NCBI RefSeq assembly: GCF_024834045.1
Contig: NZ_JANUXW010000008.1
Span: 43,246-107,245 of the forward strand
DNA length: 64,000 nucleotides
Reading direction: 5' to 3'
Source of the DNA: Neisseria montereyensis
GTDB lineage: Bacteria > Pseudomonadota > Gammaproteobacteria > Burkholderiales > Neisseriaceae
In this document: positions 35,635 to 44,886 of the stretch, one piece after another
Numbering within the stretch: position 1 is the first letter of the stretch
Layout: every line of letters starts with the position of its first letter
Made by a program: the position numbers and the translations under genes
Notes under the pieces: generated by a model
Seen by the model: the letters and a program-made list of their open reading frames with translations, nothing else
Told to the model about the DNA's origin: nothing
Database searches by the model: none

Positions 35635-37653
35635 ATGCCAGACCCTTACCGCCATTTCGAAGACCTCAGCGATCCGGAAACCCGACGTTTTGCTTCGGAA
35701 GCACATGCCGAAACGCAAGCTGCTTTTGCCAGCGGTGCGGATTTTGACCAAACTGTCGCCGATATGGTGAAACAATTGCAAAACCCGCGCCAGATTGCCT
35801 TTTGCCAAGAGCACCGCGCCAAAATGTATCATTTTCATCAAGATGAAATCCATCCGAAAGGGGTATACCGCGTATGCAGCGCCGCTTCATATCGTTCCGG
35901 TTATCCCGAATGGCAGATTTTGTTTTCCGTAGCCGATTTTGATGAGATTTTGGGCGATGATGTTTATCTCGGCGGCGTATCTCATTATGTTGCACAGCCC
36001 GAAATGGTGTTGCTCACCCTCAGCCGTTCCGGTTCGGATACGGCCTATACGCTTGAGTTTAATCTCAATAGCGGCACCATTGTGGAAAACGGTTTCCATT
36101 TTCCGGCAGGTAAAAACCATATTTCATGGCGCGATGCCGACAGCGTATGGGTATGCCCCGCTTGGGACGAACGCCAAACCACACAAGCCGGTTACCCGCG
36201 TGAAGTGTGGTTGGTTGAGCGCGGGCAGAGTTTTGAGGAAAGCACACCGGTTTACCGTATGGATTCGGACGGCATGATGGTGAACGCTTGGCGTTATCTC
36301 GACGCGCAAGGCGCCGCTATCGACCTGATCGAATCTTCAGACGGCTTCTATACCAAAACCTATTTGCAAGTATCGCCCGAATATGACGCCCTGCCGTTGA
36401 ATCTACCGGATGATTGCGAAGTGTCCGGTTATCTGGCCGGTCACCTGTTGATTCATTTGCGCAGCGTATGGCAGCGTGCGAACCACAGTTATCCGGCCGG
36501 TAGTCTTGTCGCTGTCAAATTAAACAAGGGTGAGTTGGGCGCCGCGCATATACTGTTTGCGCCCGATAGCACGCAGGCCTTGGAAAGCGTCGAAACCACT
36601 AAGCATTTTGTTGTAGTCAATTTATTGGATAACGTATCGGGCCGTCTGAAAGCATGGCGGTTTTCAGACGGCCTCTGGCAGGAAGTTAGCTTGCCCAAGC
36701 TGCCGCAAGGCACATTAGAACTTACCGATCAGCCGTGGGGCGGCGATGTCCTCTATATTGCTGCCAGCGACTTCACAACCCCGTTAACCTTGTTTGCGCT
36801 GGATTTAAACGTGATGGAATTGGTTGTGGTACGCCGTCAGCCGGAACAATTTGATACCGACGGCATCCAAATGCGCCAGTTTTACGCCGAATCGGCCGAC
36901 GGCACGCGCATACCTTATTACTTTGTTGGTAAGAATCCATCGCCCGACACCCCCGTGATTGTGTATGTTTACGGCGGGTTTGCCGTTCCCGAACTGCCGC
37001 ATTATATGGGAACGATAGGTAAATATTGGCTCGAACAGGGCAAATCTTTTGTATTGGCCAATGTGCGCGGCGGCGGCGAATTCGGTCCGCAATGGCATCA
37101 GGCCGCACAAGGAATCAACAAACATAAAAGCGTAGATGATCTGATTGCCGTTATTGATGATTTAAACAACCGCCAACTCAGTTCGCCACCGTTTATCGGT
37201 ATTCAGGGCGGCAGCAACGGCGGATTAATCGTTGCTTCGGCTTTCGTACGCGCACCGCATAGTATCGGCGCTATGGTGTGCGAAATGCCGCTGACCGATA
37301 TGTTGCGTTATCCTTATTTATCGGCAGGCGCCAGCTGGATAGATGAATACGGCGATCCCGAAAACCCTGCTTTTCAGACGGCCCTAGCTGCGTTATCGCC
37401 TTACCATAACCTTGCCGATACCGCCGACTACCCGCCCGCTCTGATGACCACCAGTTTGAGCGACGATAGAGTCCACCCCGCCCATGCGTTAAAATTTTAT
37501 GCCAAACTACGCCGCAATAAAGCGCCTGTTTGGTTGTATGCCGGTGGTGCAGGAGGGCATACGGGGAATACGACTCAGGAAGAATCGGTTACCGAGTTTG
37601 CCTGTATTATCCGATTTTTTAATGAGCAGTTAGCGGCGAAAAGTCATCATTAA
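35635..37653 (+). CDS. Prolyl oligopeptidase family serine peptidase (S9)
   Basis: A 672-residue peptidase: an N-terminal beta-propeller (about 70-400) and a C-terminal alpha/beta hydrolase (about 410-672). The catalytic triad is Ser527 in GGSNGGL, Asp611 in LSDDRVHPAHA and His642 in GGAGGHTGN. No signal peptide, so cytosolic. Four DUS copies lie inside the gene, two of them as an inverted pair (36640-36674). A DUS at 35613-35624 lies just before the start and no clear ribosome site is seen. Confidence 0.92.
   Translation: MPDPYRHFEDLSDPETRRFASEAHAETQAAFASGADFDQTVADMVKQLQNPRQIAFCQEHRAKMYHFHQDEIHPKGVYRVCSAASYRSGYPEWQILFSVADFDEILGDDVYLGGVSHYVAQPEMVLLTLSRSGSDTAYTLEFNLNSGTIVENGFHFPAGKNHISWRDADSVWVCPAWDERQTTQAGYPREVWLVERGQSFEESTPVYRMDSDGMMVNAWRYLDAQGAAIDLIESSDGFYTKTYLQVSPEYDALPLNLPDDCEVSGYLAGHLLIHLRSVWQRANHSYPAGSLVAVKLNKGELGAAHILFAPDSTQALESVETTKHFVVVNLLDNVSGRLKAWRFSDGLWQEVSLPKLPQGTLELTDQPWGGDVLYIAASDFTTPLTLFALDLNVMELVVVRRQPEQFDTDGIQMRQFYAESADGTRIPYYFVGKNPSPDTPVIVYVYGGFAVPELPHYMGTIGKYWLEQGKSFVLANVRGGGEFGPQWHQAAQGINKHKSVDDLIAVIDDLNNRQLSSPPFIGIQGGSNGGLIVASAFVRAPHSIGAMVCEMPLTDMLRYPYLSAGASWIDEYGDPENPAFQTALAALSPYHNLADTADYPPALMTTSLSDDRVHPAHALKFYAKLRRNKAPVWLYAGGAGGHTGNTTQEESVTEFACIIRFFNEQLAAKSHH
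36640..36674. repeat. Inverted DUS pair inside the S9 peptidase gene
   Basis: GGCCGTCTGAAA and TTTTCAGACGGCC lie ten bases apart in frame, encoding GRLKAWRFSDGL. Such pairs usually act as terminators between genes; here the hairpin is translated through. Confidence 0.8.
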
Positions 37654-38060
37654 AATTAACTGTTTTATCAATACAATAATAACCAATACCTTGTAAACCG
37701 AAATGTCTGAAAGATATATTGTCGGCCATATGTTTATTATTGCGTGGGTAAATTTTCTAGACTGGCGGCAGGTAAAATCGGTTAGACGGTATTTTCACAA
37801 CAGTTTGTTGAGGTTGCCATGATTGTTTTTGATGTCGGATATGCTTCAATTTTTATATTTAACATTTTGATTAAAAAAAGAAAGCAAAAGTCGCTTGTCG
37901 TTTAAAATAAGCCTATGATAATATGCCGCCTAACACCGTGTGGTTTGAAGCGGTATTGCCGCACCCTATATTTCAATAGAAAATATAAAGAGGATTCGGT
38001 AAAATCCTGCCAAATCTGAATTTTTAAAACCCGCCGTAAGGCATATAAGGACTGATTAAC
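37654..38060. promoter_or_regulatory. Intergenic region with probable acpP promoter
   Basis: No gene is supported in these 407 bases. TTGTCG (37895-37900), 18 bases and TAATAT (37919-37924) form a possible sigma-70 promoter about 135 bases before acpP. There is no DUS in the region. Confidence 0.45.
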
Positions 38061-38297
38061 ATGTCAAACATTGAACAACAAGTTAAAAAAATTGTTGCCG
38101 AACAACTGGGCGTTAACGAAGCCGAAGTTAAAAACGAATCTTCATTCCAAGACGATTTGGGTGCAGATTCTCTGGATACCGTTGAATTGGTAATGGCTTT
38201 GGAAGAAGCTTTCGGCTGCGAAATCCCTGATGAGGATGCTGAAAAAATCACTACCGTGCAATTGGCTATCGACTATATCCAATCACACACTGCCTAA
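38061..38297 (+). CDS. acpP: Acyl carrier protein
   Basis: Carries the growing fatty acid on a 4'-phosphopantetheine arm. The 78-residue acidic protein has the attachment serine in [18 protein letters not shown] (about residue 37). ATAAGGA precedes the ATG. It lies directly before fabF, a conserved fatty-acid synthesis order, but with its own terminator between. Confidence 0.97.
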   Translation: MSNIEQQVKKIVAEQLGVNEAEVKNESSFQDDLGADSLDTVELVMALEEAFGCEIPDEDAEKITTVQLAIDYIQSHTA

Positions 38298-38321
38298 GCG
38301 CACTGTGTTTCCAACCGAAAC

Positions 38322-38358
38322 AGCCTCTGCTGCGGGAATTCCTGCTAACAGAGGCTTT
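38322..38358 (+). terminator. Intrinsic terminator after acpP
   Basis: AGCCTCTG pairs with CAGAGGCT around an inner GGGAATTCC-type stem, followed by TTTA. It likely lets acpP exceed fabF in expression. Confidence 0.8.
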
Positions 38359-38444
38359 TAGCTTATTAAATCAACCATTACTCACACGGTTTCAGACGGC
38401 CTGTTTTCAGGAAAACCGTCAAACCTAACCCAAGCGAGAACATT

Positions 38445-39692
38445 ATGAGTCAGCGAAGAGTCGTCATTACAGGTTTAGGACAGGTGTCGCCTGTCGGCAA
38501 TGACATTGCCACCGCCTGGAACAATCTCTTGGCCGGAAAAAGCGGCATCAGTGCCATCACCCGTTTCGATGCGTCCGATATTAACTGCCGTATTGCCGGT
38601 GAAGTGAAAGATTTCGATATCGGTACCTATATCAGCCCAAAAGAAGCGCGCCGTATGGATGTTTTTATCCATTATGGCATTGCAGCCGCCTTGCAAGCTA
38701 TTGCCGATTCAGGATTGGATGATGTGGAAGGTTTGGATAAAGACCGCATCGGTGTCAATATCGGTTCAGGTATCGGCGGCCTGCCTACTATTGAGGCGAC
38801 CGGTAAGGCCGTTATGCAAACCGGTGCGCGCAAAATCAATCCGTTTTTTATTCCCGGTTCGCTGATTAACCTTATTGCCGGCCACGTTACCATTCTGAAA
38901 GGCTATCGCGGTCCTAGTTACGGCATGGTTTCTGCCTGTACCACCGGCGCACATTCTATTGGCGATTCCGCCCGCCTGATTAAATATGGTGACGCGGATG
39001 TAATGGTTGCCGGTGGTGCCGAAGGTGCTATTTGTACATTAGGTATGGGTGGTTTTGCCGCTATGAAAGCCTTGTCAACACGCAACGATGATCCTCAAAC
39101 TGCTTCACGCCCTTGGGATAAAGGCCGTGATGGTTTTGTGATGGGCGAAGGTGCCGGTGTGATGGTGTTGGAAGAGCTTGAGCATGCCAAGAAACGCGGT
39201 GCGAAAATTTATGCGGAAATTGTCGGCTTTGGTATGAGTTCCGATGCCTACCATATCACCGCCCCTAATGTAGAAGGCCCGGCGATGGCGGTTAACCGTG
39301 CATTAAAAGATGCCGGCTTAAATCCCACTGATGTTGATTATGTGAATGCACACGGCACTTCAACCCCGCTAGGTGATGCCAATGAAACCAATGCATTGAA
39401 AATTGCATTGGGCGATCACGCTTATAAAGTGATTGTAAACTCTACCAAGTCTATGACCGGTCACCTATTGGGTGCCGCAGGTGGTGTGGAGGCTGTTTAT
39501 AGCGTGTTGGCCGTGCACAACCAAAAATCACCGCCGACCATTAATCTATTTGAACAAGATATCGAAGCCGGTTGTGATTTGGATTACTGTGCCAACGAAG
39601 CGCGTGATGCCGAAATAGATGTGGCGATTTCCAATTCGTTCGGCTTCGGCGGAACCAACGGTACTTTGGTATTCAAACGCTTTAAAGACTAA
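38445..39692 (+). CDS. fabF: 3-oxoacyl-ACP synthase II
   Basis: Condensing enzyme of fatty acid elongation. The 415 residues carry the Cys-His-His triad: Cys in [13 protein letters not shown] (about 164), His in [11 protein letters not shown] (about 304) and His in [13 protein letters not shown] (about 341). The end [14 protein letters not shown] is typical. A DUS lies 50 bases upstream (near 38391). Confidence 0.97.
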   Translation: MSQRRVVITGLGQVSPVGNDIATAWNNLLAGKSGISAITRFDASDINCRIAGEVKDFDIGTYISPKEARRMDVFIHYGIAAALQAIADSGLDDVEGLDKDRIGVNIGSGIGGLPTIEATGKAVMQTGARKINPFFIPGSLINLIAGHVTILKGYRGPSYGMVSACTTGAHSIGDSARLIKYGDADVMVAGGAEGAICTLGMGGFAAMKALSTRNDDPQTASRPWDKGRDGFVMGEGAGVMVLEELEHAKKRGAKIYAEIVGFGMSSDAYHITAPNVEGPAMAVNRALKDAGLNPTDVDYVNAHGTSTPLGDANETNALKIALGDHAYKVIVNSTKSMTGHLLGAAGGVEAVYSVLAVHNQKSPPTINLFEQDIEAGCDLDYCANEARDAEIDVAISNSFGFGGTNGTLVFKRFKD

Positions 39693-39740
39693 TAAGGTTT
39701 ACGGGCATCTGCCCTGTATAGATTGGTGTTTCCACAATGT

Positions 39741-39774
39741 AAAAAGCCGTCTGAAATATTTCAGACGGCTTTTT
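39741..39774. terminator. DUS hairpin between fabF and small protein copy 3
   Basis: AAAAAGCCGTCTGAAATATTTCAGACGGCTTTTT in two halves around two bases; the same 34 bases end copy 2. Confidence 0.88.
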
Positions 39775-39804
39775 CTATCCTGTTATCAACACTCAAATAA
39801 TTGA

Positions 39805-40059
39805 TTAGCGGCTTTCGGTACGGCCTAAGAATTGATAACCGTCATCTTCGGCAACTACGGTATTGCCCGGAAAGCTGAATTTGATGCTGTCATCGTTTTT
39901 GTCGGCACGTTTCATTCCATCATATTGAACAGCTTGTAAACCGGCGATTTCACCTGAATTATTGGCATGGTTGTAAGCCGGCATGTGGGCGCCACGGGCG
40001 GAAGCGAAAGAAGTGGCTAAAGTAGCTAAAGCGACGAAAGTAAGCATGGTTTTTTTCAT
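39805..40059 (-). CDS. Small secreted protein, RGAHMP family, copy 3
   Basis: An 84-residue protein identical to copy 1 except for Ala-to-Val in the signal peptide (TFVALATLATSF). The ribosome site GAGGA and both candidate ATGs (40074, 40059) are preserved; 40059 is preferred as for copy 1. Upstream sequence matches copy 1 to the palindrome; downstream sequence, from within the GRTESR codons to the DUS hairpin, matches copy 2. Function unknown. Confidence 0.75.
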   Translation of the reverse strand: MKKTMLTFVALATLATSFASARGAHMPAYNHANNSGEIAGLQAVQYDGMKRADKNDDSIKFSFPGNTVVAEDDGYQFLGRTESR

Positions 40060-40142
40060 GATAATTGTCCTCATGGTGTATTTTTATTAAGTTCGATAGT
40101 TAGGAAAAGTTTTAAACTGCTGTTTGCTTTGTTGATGTGCGT

Positions 40143-40208
40143 ATTGTATGGAAATACTGAAATTTGATAAATACCGATTTTATTTAATATTCGTTTCCTA
40201 ATAGGAAA
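40143..40208 (-). promoter_or_regulatory. Conserved palindrome and promoter of copy 3
   Basis: The perfect dyad TTTCCTAATAGGAAA (40194-40208 as read on the plus strand) and the -10-like TACAAT (40143-40148 complement) match copy 1 with the same order and spacing; only the spacer region differs. Confidence 0.55.
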
Positions 40209-40379
40209 TCATTGATTGGATTTAGTGTTCGGTTTTTAATATTATTGGGTGCAGGGCTTTGCGATATAATTTGGTATATAGGTGGTTTAAGAAGTTTTAC
40301 TAACGTTTGACTTATATTGGTGTTGGGTTTTATTGTGATGCGCAAATATCCTTTTATATTCATTTGATAGGAATACGAT

Positions 40380-41000
40380 ATGGCACAATTTTTTGCTATT
40401 CATCCGGACAACCCGCAAGATAGATTGATTAAGCAAGCGGTTGAAATTATACAAAAAGGCGGCATATTGGTTTATCCGACCGATTCATGCTATGCATTAG
40501 GTTGTCAGTTGGGAAACAAAGAAGCGATGGAACGGATTCTGAATATTCGTAAAATTGATCAGAAACACCACCTGACCTTGATGTGTGCCGATTTAGGTGC
40601 TTTAGGCACTTATGCCAAAGTGGATAACAGCCAGTTTCGTCAACTTAAAGCGGCTACGCCGGGCAGTTATACTTTTATTTTACAGGCAACGAAAGAAGTG
40701 CCTAACCGTACTTTACATCCGAAACGGAAAACCATCGGCCTGCGCGTTCCCGATAATAAAATTGCATTGGCTTTGTTGACTGAATTGGGTGAGCCGTTGT
40801 TAAGTTGCACATTGATGCTGCCTGAAGACAGTGAACCGTTAACAGATCCATATGAAATCAGAGATCGTTTGGAGCATGCGGTTGATTTGGTTATTGATGG
40901 CGGCTGGTGTGGTACGGAACCGACTACGGTGATTGATATGACTGATGGTGTGGAATTGATCCGTGAGGGTAAGGGTGATAAAAGTTTATTCGGCTTATAG
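40380..41000 (+). CDS. YciO-type protein of the YrdC/Sua5 superfamily
   Basis: A 206-residue RNA-binding-fold protein. GGILVYPTDSCYALGCQLGN is the YrdC signature, followed by KHHLTLMCADL, PGSYTFILQAT, and IGLRVPDN. In true TsaC/YrdC these residues bind L-threonine and ATP for t6A synthesis; the YciO branch is recognised by its K-x-HHLTLM segment and its role is unclear. GATAGGAATACG precedes the start. Monocistronic. Confidence 0.88.
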   Translation: MAQFFAIHPDNPQDRLIKQAVEIIQKGGILVYPTDSCYALGCQLGNKEAMERILNIRKIDQKHHLTLMCADLGALGTYAKVDNSQFRQLKAATPGSYTFILQATKEVPNRTLHPKRKTIGLRVPDNKIALALLTELGEPLLSCTLMLPEDSEPLTDPYEIRDRLEHAVDLVIDGGWCGTEPTTVIDMTDGVELIREGKGDKSLFGL

Positions 41001-41148
41001 CATATGGCCGTCTGAAACAGAAGTAGGTAATAGGCTTTAACCATTCAATAATTAGTGATTCTATATATAGCGATTGCTATTGGTATAATAAACTGCCCAA
41101 ACGATAATATGCCGTTTCCTGCTGCATACATACTCAAAAAGGAAAACC

Positions 41149-41799
41149 ATGTTTCAAAATTTTGATTTAGGTGTATTTTTACTGGCATTATTGCCTGTTT
41201 TGCTGGCGATAACCGTGCATGAGGCGGCGCATGGTTATGCTGCACGTTATTGGGGAGACCGTACGGCCGAGCAGATGGGTCGGTTAACATTGAATCCTAT
41301 TGCCCATATTGATCCCGTCGGCACGATTTTGGTGCCGTTGCTGATGTTTATGTTCACGCCGTTTTTATTTGGTTGGGCAAAACCGGTACCGATTGTGCCG
41401 CGTAATTTCCGAAATATGCGTATGGGTATGCGTATGGTGGCGATTGCAGGGCCGTTATCCAATATGATAATGGCAATCGGATGGGGGTTGGCTTTGGCAT
41501 TTGCACAATATGTGCCGGAGTCGTTTCAATATCCTTTAAGTGAAATGGCAAAATATGGTGTGTTGATTAATGCGGTATTGTTTGTGTTGAATATGATTCC
41601 GATTCTGCCTTTAGATGGCGGGCGTTTTGTAGACAGTTTCCTGCCGGCACGCGCTTCGATGCAGTATCGTAAAATAGAACCTTACGGTACTTGGATTATT
41701 TTGATTTTGCTGATGACGGGATTGTTGGGCAAAATTATGATGCCTTTTATTTCCGGTATTATTGTATTGGTCAGCAGTATTGCCGGTATATTTCAATGA
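41149..41799 (+). CDS. Site-2-protease-family (M50) membrane metallopeptidase
   Basis: A 216-residue membrane protein with about six hydrophobic helices. The zinc motif HEAAHG (HExxH-like, about 25-30) lies in the first helix pair, and NMIPILPLDGGRF (about 150) supplies the third ligand Asp. There is no PDZ domain, as in the short YwhC-type subgroup. The substrate is unknown. AAAAAGGAAAACC precedes the start. Confidence 0.88.
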   Translation: MFQNFDLGVFLLALLPVLLAITVHEAAHGYAARYWGDRTAEQMGRLTLNPIAHIDPVGTILVPLLMFMFTPFLFGWAKPVPIVPRNFRNMRMGMRMVAIAGPLSNMIMAIGWGLALAFAQYVPESFQYPLSEMAKYGVLINAVLFVLNMIPILPLDGGRFVDSFLPARASMQYRKIEPYGTWIILILLMTGLLGKIMMPFISGIIVLVSSIAGIFQ

Positions 41800-41817
41800 T
41801 ATTTGAAATAAGTCACT

Positions 41818-41869
41818 ATAATATAGTTACGGCCGTCTGAAAGATTTCAGACGGCCGTAACTATATTAT
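41818..41869. terminator. Perfect 25-bp-arm palindrome with DUS core
   Basis: Arms of 25 bases (ATAATATAGTTACGGCCG... ) around a two-base GA centre, with the DUS in the inner part. It lies between convergent genes and its right arm contains the gntK stop codon (41866-41868). Very probably a bidirectional terminator. Confidence 0.85.
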
Positions 41870-42411
41870 TTGGATAATCCCTTTAATGCTTTAAAGTTTT
41901 GTTGATTTATCCAACGTAATACTTCGTTTTGAACCGTTTCAGGATTGCCGGCATTATTAATACGGACACCTTCTTCATCGGCTTGTAAGGCTTCCAACGT
42001 TTCCAATTGTGATGCCAACATACCGGCTTTCATATAGTGCCCCTTGCGTGCTTTCATGCGTTCAAGGTTGATTTCGTATGGCGGATCAAGGTGAATAAAG
42101 ATAACTTTACCATTGGCTTCGCGTAGAATATCGCGATACTGCCGTTTCAGTGCCGAACAAGTAACAATATCTACAGTCGTTCCGGCTTCTGTTTGCTTTG
42201 TCATCCAATCTCGCAAACTGCGCAACCACGGATAACGGTCTTTATCGGTAAGCGGAATACCGGAGCCCATCTTATCCCGATTGGCTTGGGGGTGAAAATC
42301 ATCACCTTCCGCATAGGGGCATTGGAAATATTGTTGTAACGCCATGGCAAGCGTGGTTTTTCCGCACCCGCTAACCCCCATAATCACAATATGTAATGTG
42401 GATTGATCCAT
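41866..42411 (-). CDS. gntK: Gluconokinase
   Basis: Phosphorylates gluconate to 6-phosphogluconate. The 181 residues begin with the P-loop GVSGCGKTTLA (about 13-23) and contain EGDDFHPQANRDKM and CSALKRQYRDILR, typical of the GntK family. It is 20 bases downstream of gntP on the same strand, so uptake and phosphorylation of gluconate are encoded together. Confidence 0.95.
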   Translation of the reverse strand: MDQSTLHIVIMGVSGCGKTTLAMALQQYFQCPYAEGDDFHPQANRDKMGSGIPLTDKDRYPWLRSLRDWMTKQTEAGTTVDIVTCSALKRQYRDILREANGKVIFIHLDPPYEINLERMKARKGHYMKAGMLASQLETLEALQADEEGVRINNAGNPETVQNEVLRWINQQNFKALKGLSK

Positions 42412-42431
42412 ATCCGTTTCCCTTATGGTTG

Positions 42432-43817
42432 TTACAGTATGCTGAAGACCAATGCAGATAAGGCAAAGCCGACAATGGCAATCAGTGTTTGGTTAACGGT
42501 CCATGTTTTTAATGTGGTCGGCACATCCATATCCAATAACCGTCCGACCAACCAGAAGCCCGAATCATTAAAGTGGCTGACACCGACAGAGCCTGCGGCA
42601 GTGGCCAAAACCACGCAAGCTAATTGCCAATCGTTTAATCCGGCTGCGGCTACGGCAGGCGCCATTAGGGCAGCTGCTGTTGTGAGCGCTACCGTTGCGG
42701 AGCCTTGCGCGATGCGTAAGGCCAAAGCCACCAAGAAACATCCCCAAAGCACGGGGATACCCAATTGGCTCATGCTGTCTGCCAATGCCTGTCCGATACC
42801 GGAAGCTCGCAATACCCCGCCGAACATGCCGCCTGCGCCGGTAATCAGAATCACCGAACACACGGGACCGAGTGCGCCGTCAATAGCCTTCTCGAGTGCA
42901 GACGCTTCTTTACCGCGTTTACGACCTAAAACAAACATAGCTACTAAAACCGAAATCAGTAGGGCTATAGGTGTGGAGCCTATCATGCGTAAAAACGATA
43001 CCCATGAAGCGTTACCGTTAATCATATTTTCAGCCGTTAATGTTGCCAAACCGGTGTTCAGGAAAATTAATAACATCGGAATCAACATAATCCCGATAAC
43101 CGTACCGGCTCGTGCAGGTTCGTCGGGGTTGTCGTTATCCGGTGTACCGCCACTGAGTAAGTCGGGTACTGGAACATAAATATGCCTACCGAGAAACTTA
43201 CCCAACAGATAACCGCTGAAATACCAAGTGATAAAAGCTAAAGGTAATCCGAGTAGTAATACATAGCCGATGCCCGCACCGTAAAACTCAGAGGCCGCAA
43301 TAGGTCCGGGGTGGGGCGGTAAGAAAACATGCATTACGGAAAAAGCACCGATAGAAGCCAAACCATAAGCCAATACAGGTGCGTTCATACGGCGGGCGGT
43401 AGCAAACACAATCGGTAGCATGACCACCAAGCCAGCATCAAAGAAAATCGGAAAACCAAAAATTAAAGAGGCGACACCTAAGGCAAAAGGGGCATTTTTT
43501 TCACCAAATATGCGTACCAACGAATCAGCTAACGATTGTGCCCCGCCGGATGTTTCAACCAATCGCCCCAACATTGCCCCTAATCCCACCAGTAATGCAA
43601 CATTGCCGAGTGTGCCGCCGAAATTTTTGACCAGCACATCATTTACGATTTGATTTGTCGGCAAACCGGTGGCAATGGCTGTTAGCAGGCTGACAATGGT
43701 CAGTGTTAATAATGCATGGATACGAAATTTAATAATTAATAATAGAATCAGTAAAATAGCAGCCGCAGCAATACCTAACAAAGCACCGGTGCTTAAGGTT
43801 TGAGTCCAAGTATCCAT
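42432..43817 (-). CDS. gntP: Gluconate:H+ symporter (GntP family)
   Basis: A 461-residue transporter with twelve or more hydrophobic helices. GntP-family motifs are GLGAMLGRLVETSGGAQ (about 75-92), FDAGLVVMLPIVFA and PPHPGPIAASEF, and SHFNDSGFWLVGRL near the end. First gene of the gntP-gntK operon. No GntR regulator or Entner-Doudoroff gene lies in the window. Confidence 0.93.
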   Translation of the reverse strand: MDTWTQTLSTGALLGIAAAAILLILLLIIKFRIHALLTLTIVSLLTAIATGLPTNQIVNDVLVKNFGGTLGNVALLVGLGAMLGRLVETSGGAQSLADSLVRIFGEKNAPFALGVASLIFGFPIFFDAGLVVMLPIVFATARRMNAPVLAYGLASIGAFSVMHVFLPPHPGPIAASEFYGAGIGYVLLLGLPLAFITWYFSGYLLGKFLGRHIYVPVPDLLSGGTPDNDNPDEPARAGTVIGIMLIPMLLIFLNTGLATLTAENMINGNASWVSFLRMIGSTPIALLISVLVAMFVLGRKRGKEASALEKAIDGALGPVCSVILITGAGGMFGGVLRASGIGQALADSMSQLGIPVLWGCFLVALALRIAQGSATVALTTAAALMAPAVAAAGLNDWQLACVVLATAAGSVGVSHFNDSGFWLVGRLLDMDVPTTLKTWTVNQTLIAIVGFALSALVFSIL

Positions 43818-44241
43818 TCGGAGAACTCCTTGCTAAAAATAGGTTGTTTAAGGGTTATGTTGAAACAATCAGATTTTTCTTTAATGTGCGATTCGATAAG
43901 TTTTGGGATATGAATTTAAGACATCTATATAGCTAAAACGTTCGGATACATAAATTCAAAAAAATGACATGGGCCGTCTGAAATCTTTTGCCTGACTAAT
44001 ATGATACAAAAGCGTGCATGAGATTTATTGTTATAGCAGATTACATATTATGTCAAAAAAATATACAGATACTGAGGCAAGCTGTTATTGAGCTGTAAAA
44101 TACAGTTTTTACTTGAATATTTCTTGAATATAGAAATGGATATGTGGTATAGTTTGCCGCTTGGCAATCCGCCAAAGTTTGTTTTAGTCCAATGGTCAGT
44201 CAATCGTAATTGACCCCTTTACTTAAAAAAGGAAAATAATC
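43818..44241 (+). promoter_or_regulatory. Promoter and leader of the rplC ribosomal operon
   Basis: No gene in 424 bases. A single DUS lies near 43975. TTGAAT (44124-44129), 18 bases and TATAGT (44148-44153) form a good promoter. The implied leader of about 80 bases has two hairpins, TTGGC-AATCC-GCCAA (about 44161) and GTCAAT-CGTA-ATTGAC (about 44198), before AAGGAA and the rplC start. In E. coli, L4 binds the S10 leader; whether that occurs here is unknown. Confidence 0.55.
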
Positions 44242-44886
44242 ATGACGTTAGGTCTGGTTGGGCGCAAAGTAGGTATGACTCGTGTGTTTAACGAACAGGG
44301 TGTTTCTGTTCCGGTAACCGTGTTGGATATGTCTGCGAATCGCGTCACTCAAGTAAAATCCAAAGATACTGACGGTTATACGGCCGTTCAAGTTACCTTT
44401 GGTCAGAAAAAAGCGAATCGTGTTAATAAGGCCGATGCCGGACATTTTGCAAAAGCAGGTGTTGAAGCTGGTCGCGGTTTGATTGAATTTGCTTTAACTG
44501 AAGAAAAATTAGGCGAGCTGAAAGCCGGCGACGAAATTACTGTTGCTATGTTTGAAGCAGGTCAATTGGTAGATGTAACCGGTACCTCTAAAGGTAAAGG
44601 TTTCTCAGGTACTATTAAACGCCATAATTTCGGTGCTCAACGTACTTCACATGGTAACTCACGTTCACACCGTGTTCCTGGTTCTATCGGTATGGCTCAG
44701 GATCCCGGTCGTGTATTCCCCGGTAAACGTATGGCCGGACAATACGGTAATACCAAATCAACTGTACAAAACTTAGAAATTGTACGAGTGGATGCAGAAC
44801 GTCAGCTTCTGTTGGTAAAAGGCGCGGTTCCCGGTGCTGTAAACGGTGATGTGGTAGTGCGTCCCAGCGTGAAAGTAGGTGCGTAA
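44242..44886 (+). CDS. rplC: 50S ribosomal protein L3
   Basis: A 214-residue early-assembly large-subunit protein. It begins [15 protein letters not shown] and contains [18 protein letters not shown] and [11 protein letters not shown], typical of L3, including the Gln that is methylated in some species ([15 protein letters not shown]). It is the first gene of the block; rpsJ, normally upstream, is absent and gluconate genes lie there instead. Stop overlaps the rplD start. Confidence 0.98.
   Translation: MTLGLVGRKVGMTRVFNEQGVSVPVTVLDMSANRVTQVKSKDTDGYTAVQVTFGQKKANRVNKADAGHFAKAGVEAGRGLIEFALTEEKLGELKAGDEITVAMFEAGQLVDVTGTSKGKGFSGTIKRHNFGAQRTSHGNSRSHRVPGSIGMAQDPGRVFPGKRMAGQYGNTKSTVQNLEIVRVDAERQLLLVKGAVPGAVNGDVVVRPSVKVGA

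Noticed and set aside
42403-43179. 258-codon plus-strand frame over gntP
   Set aside because: Low-complexity Pro/Ala/Thr product antisense to a clear transporter gene.
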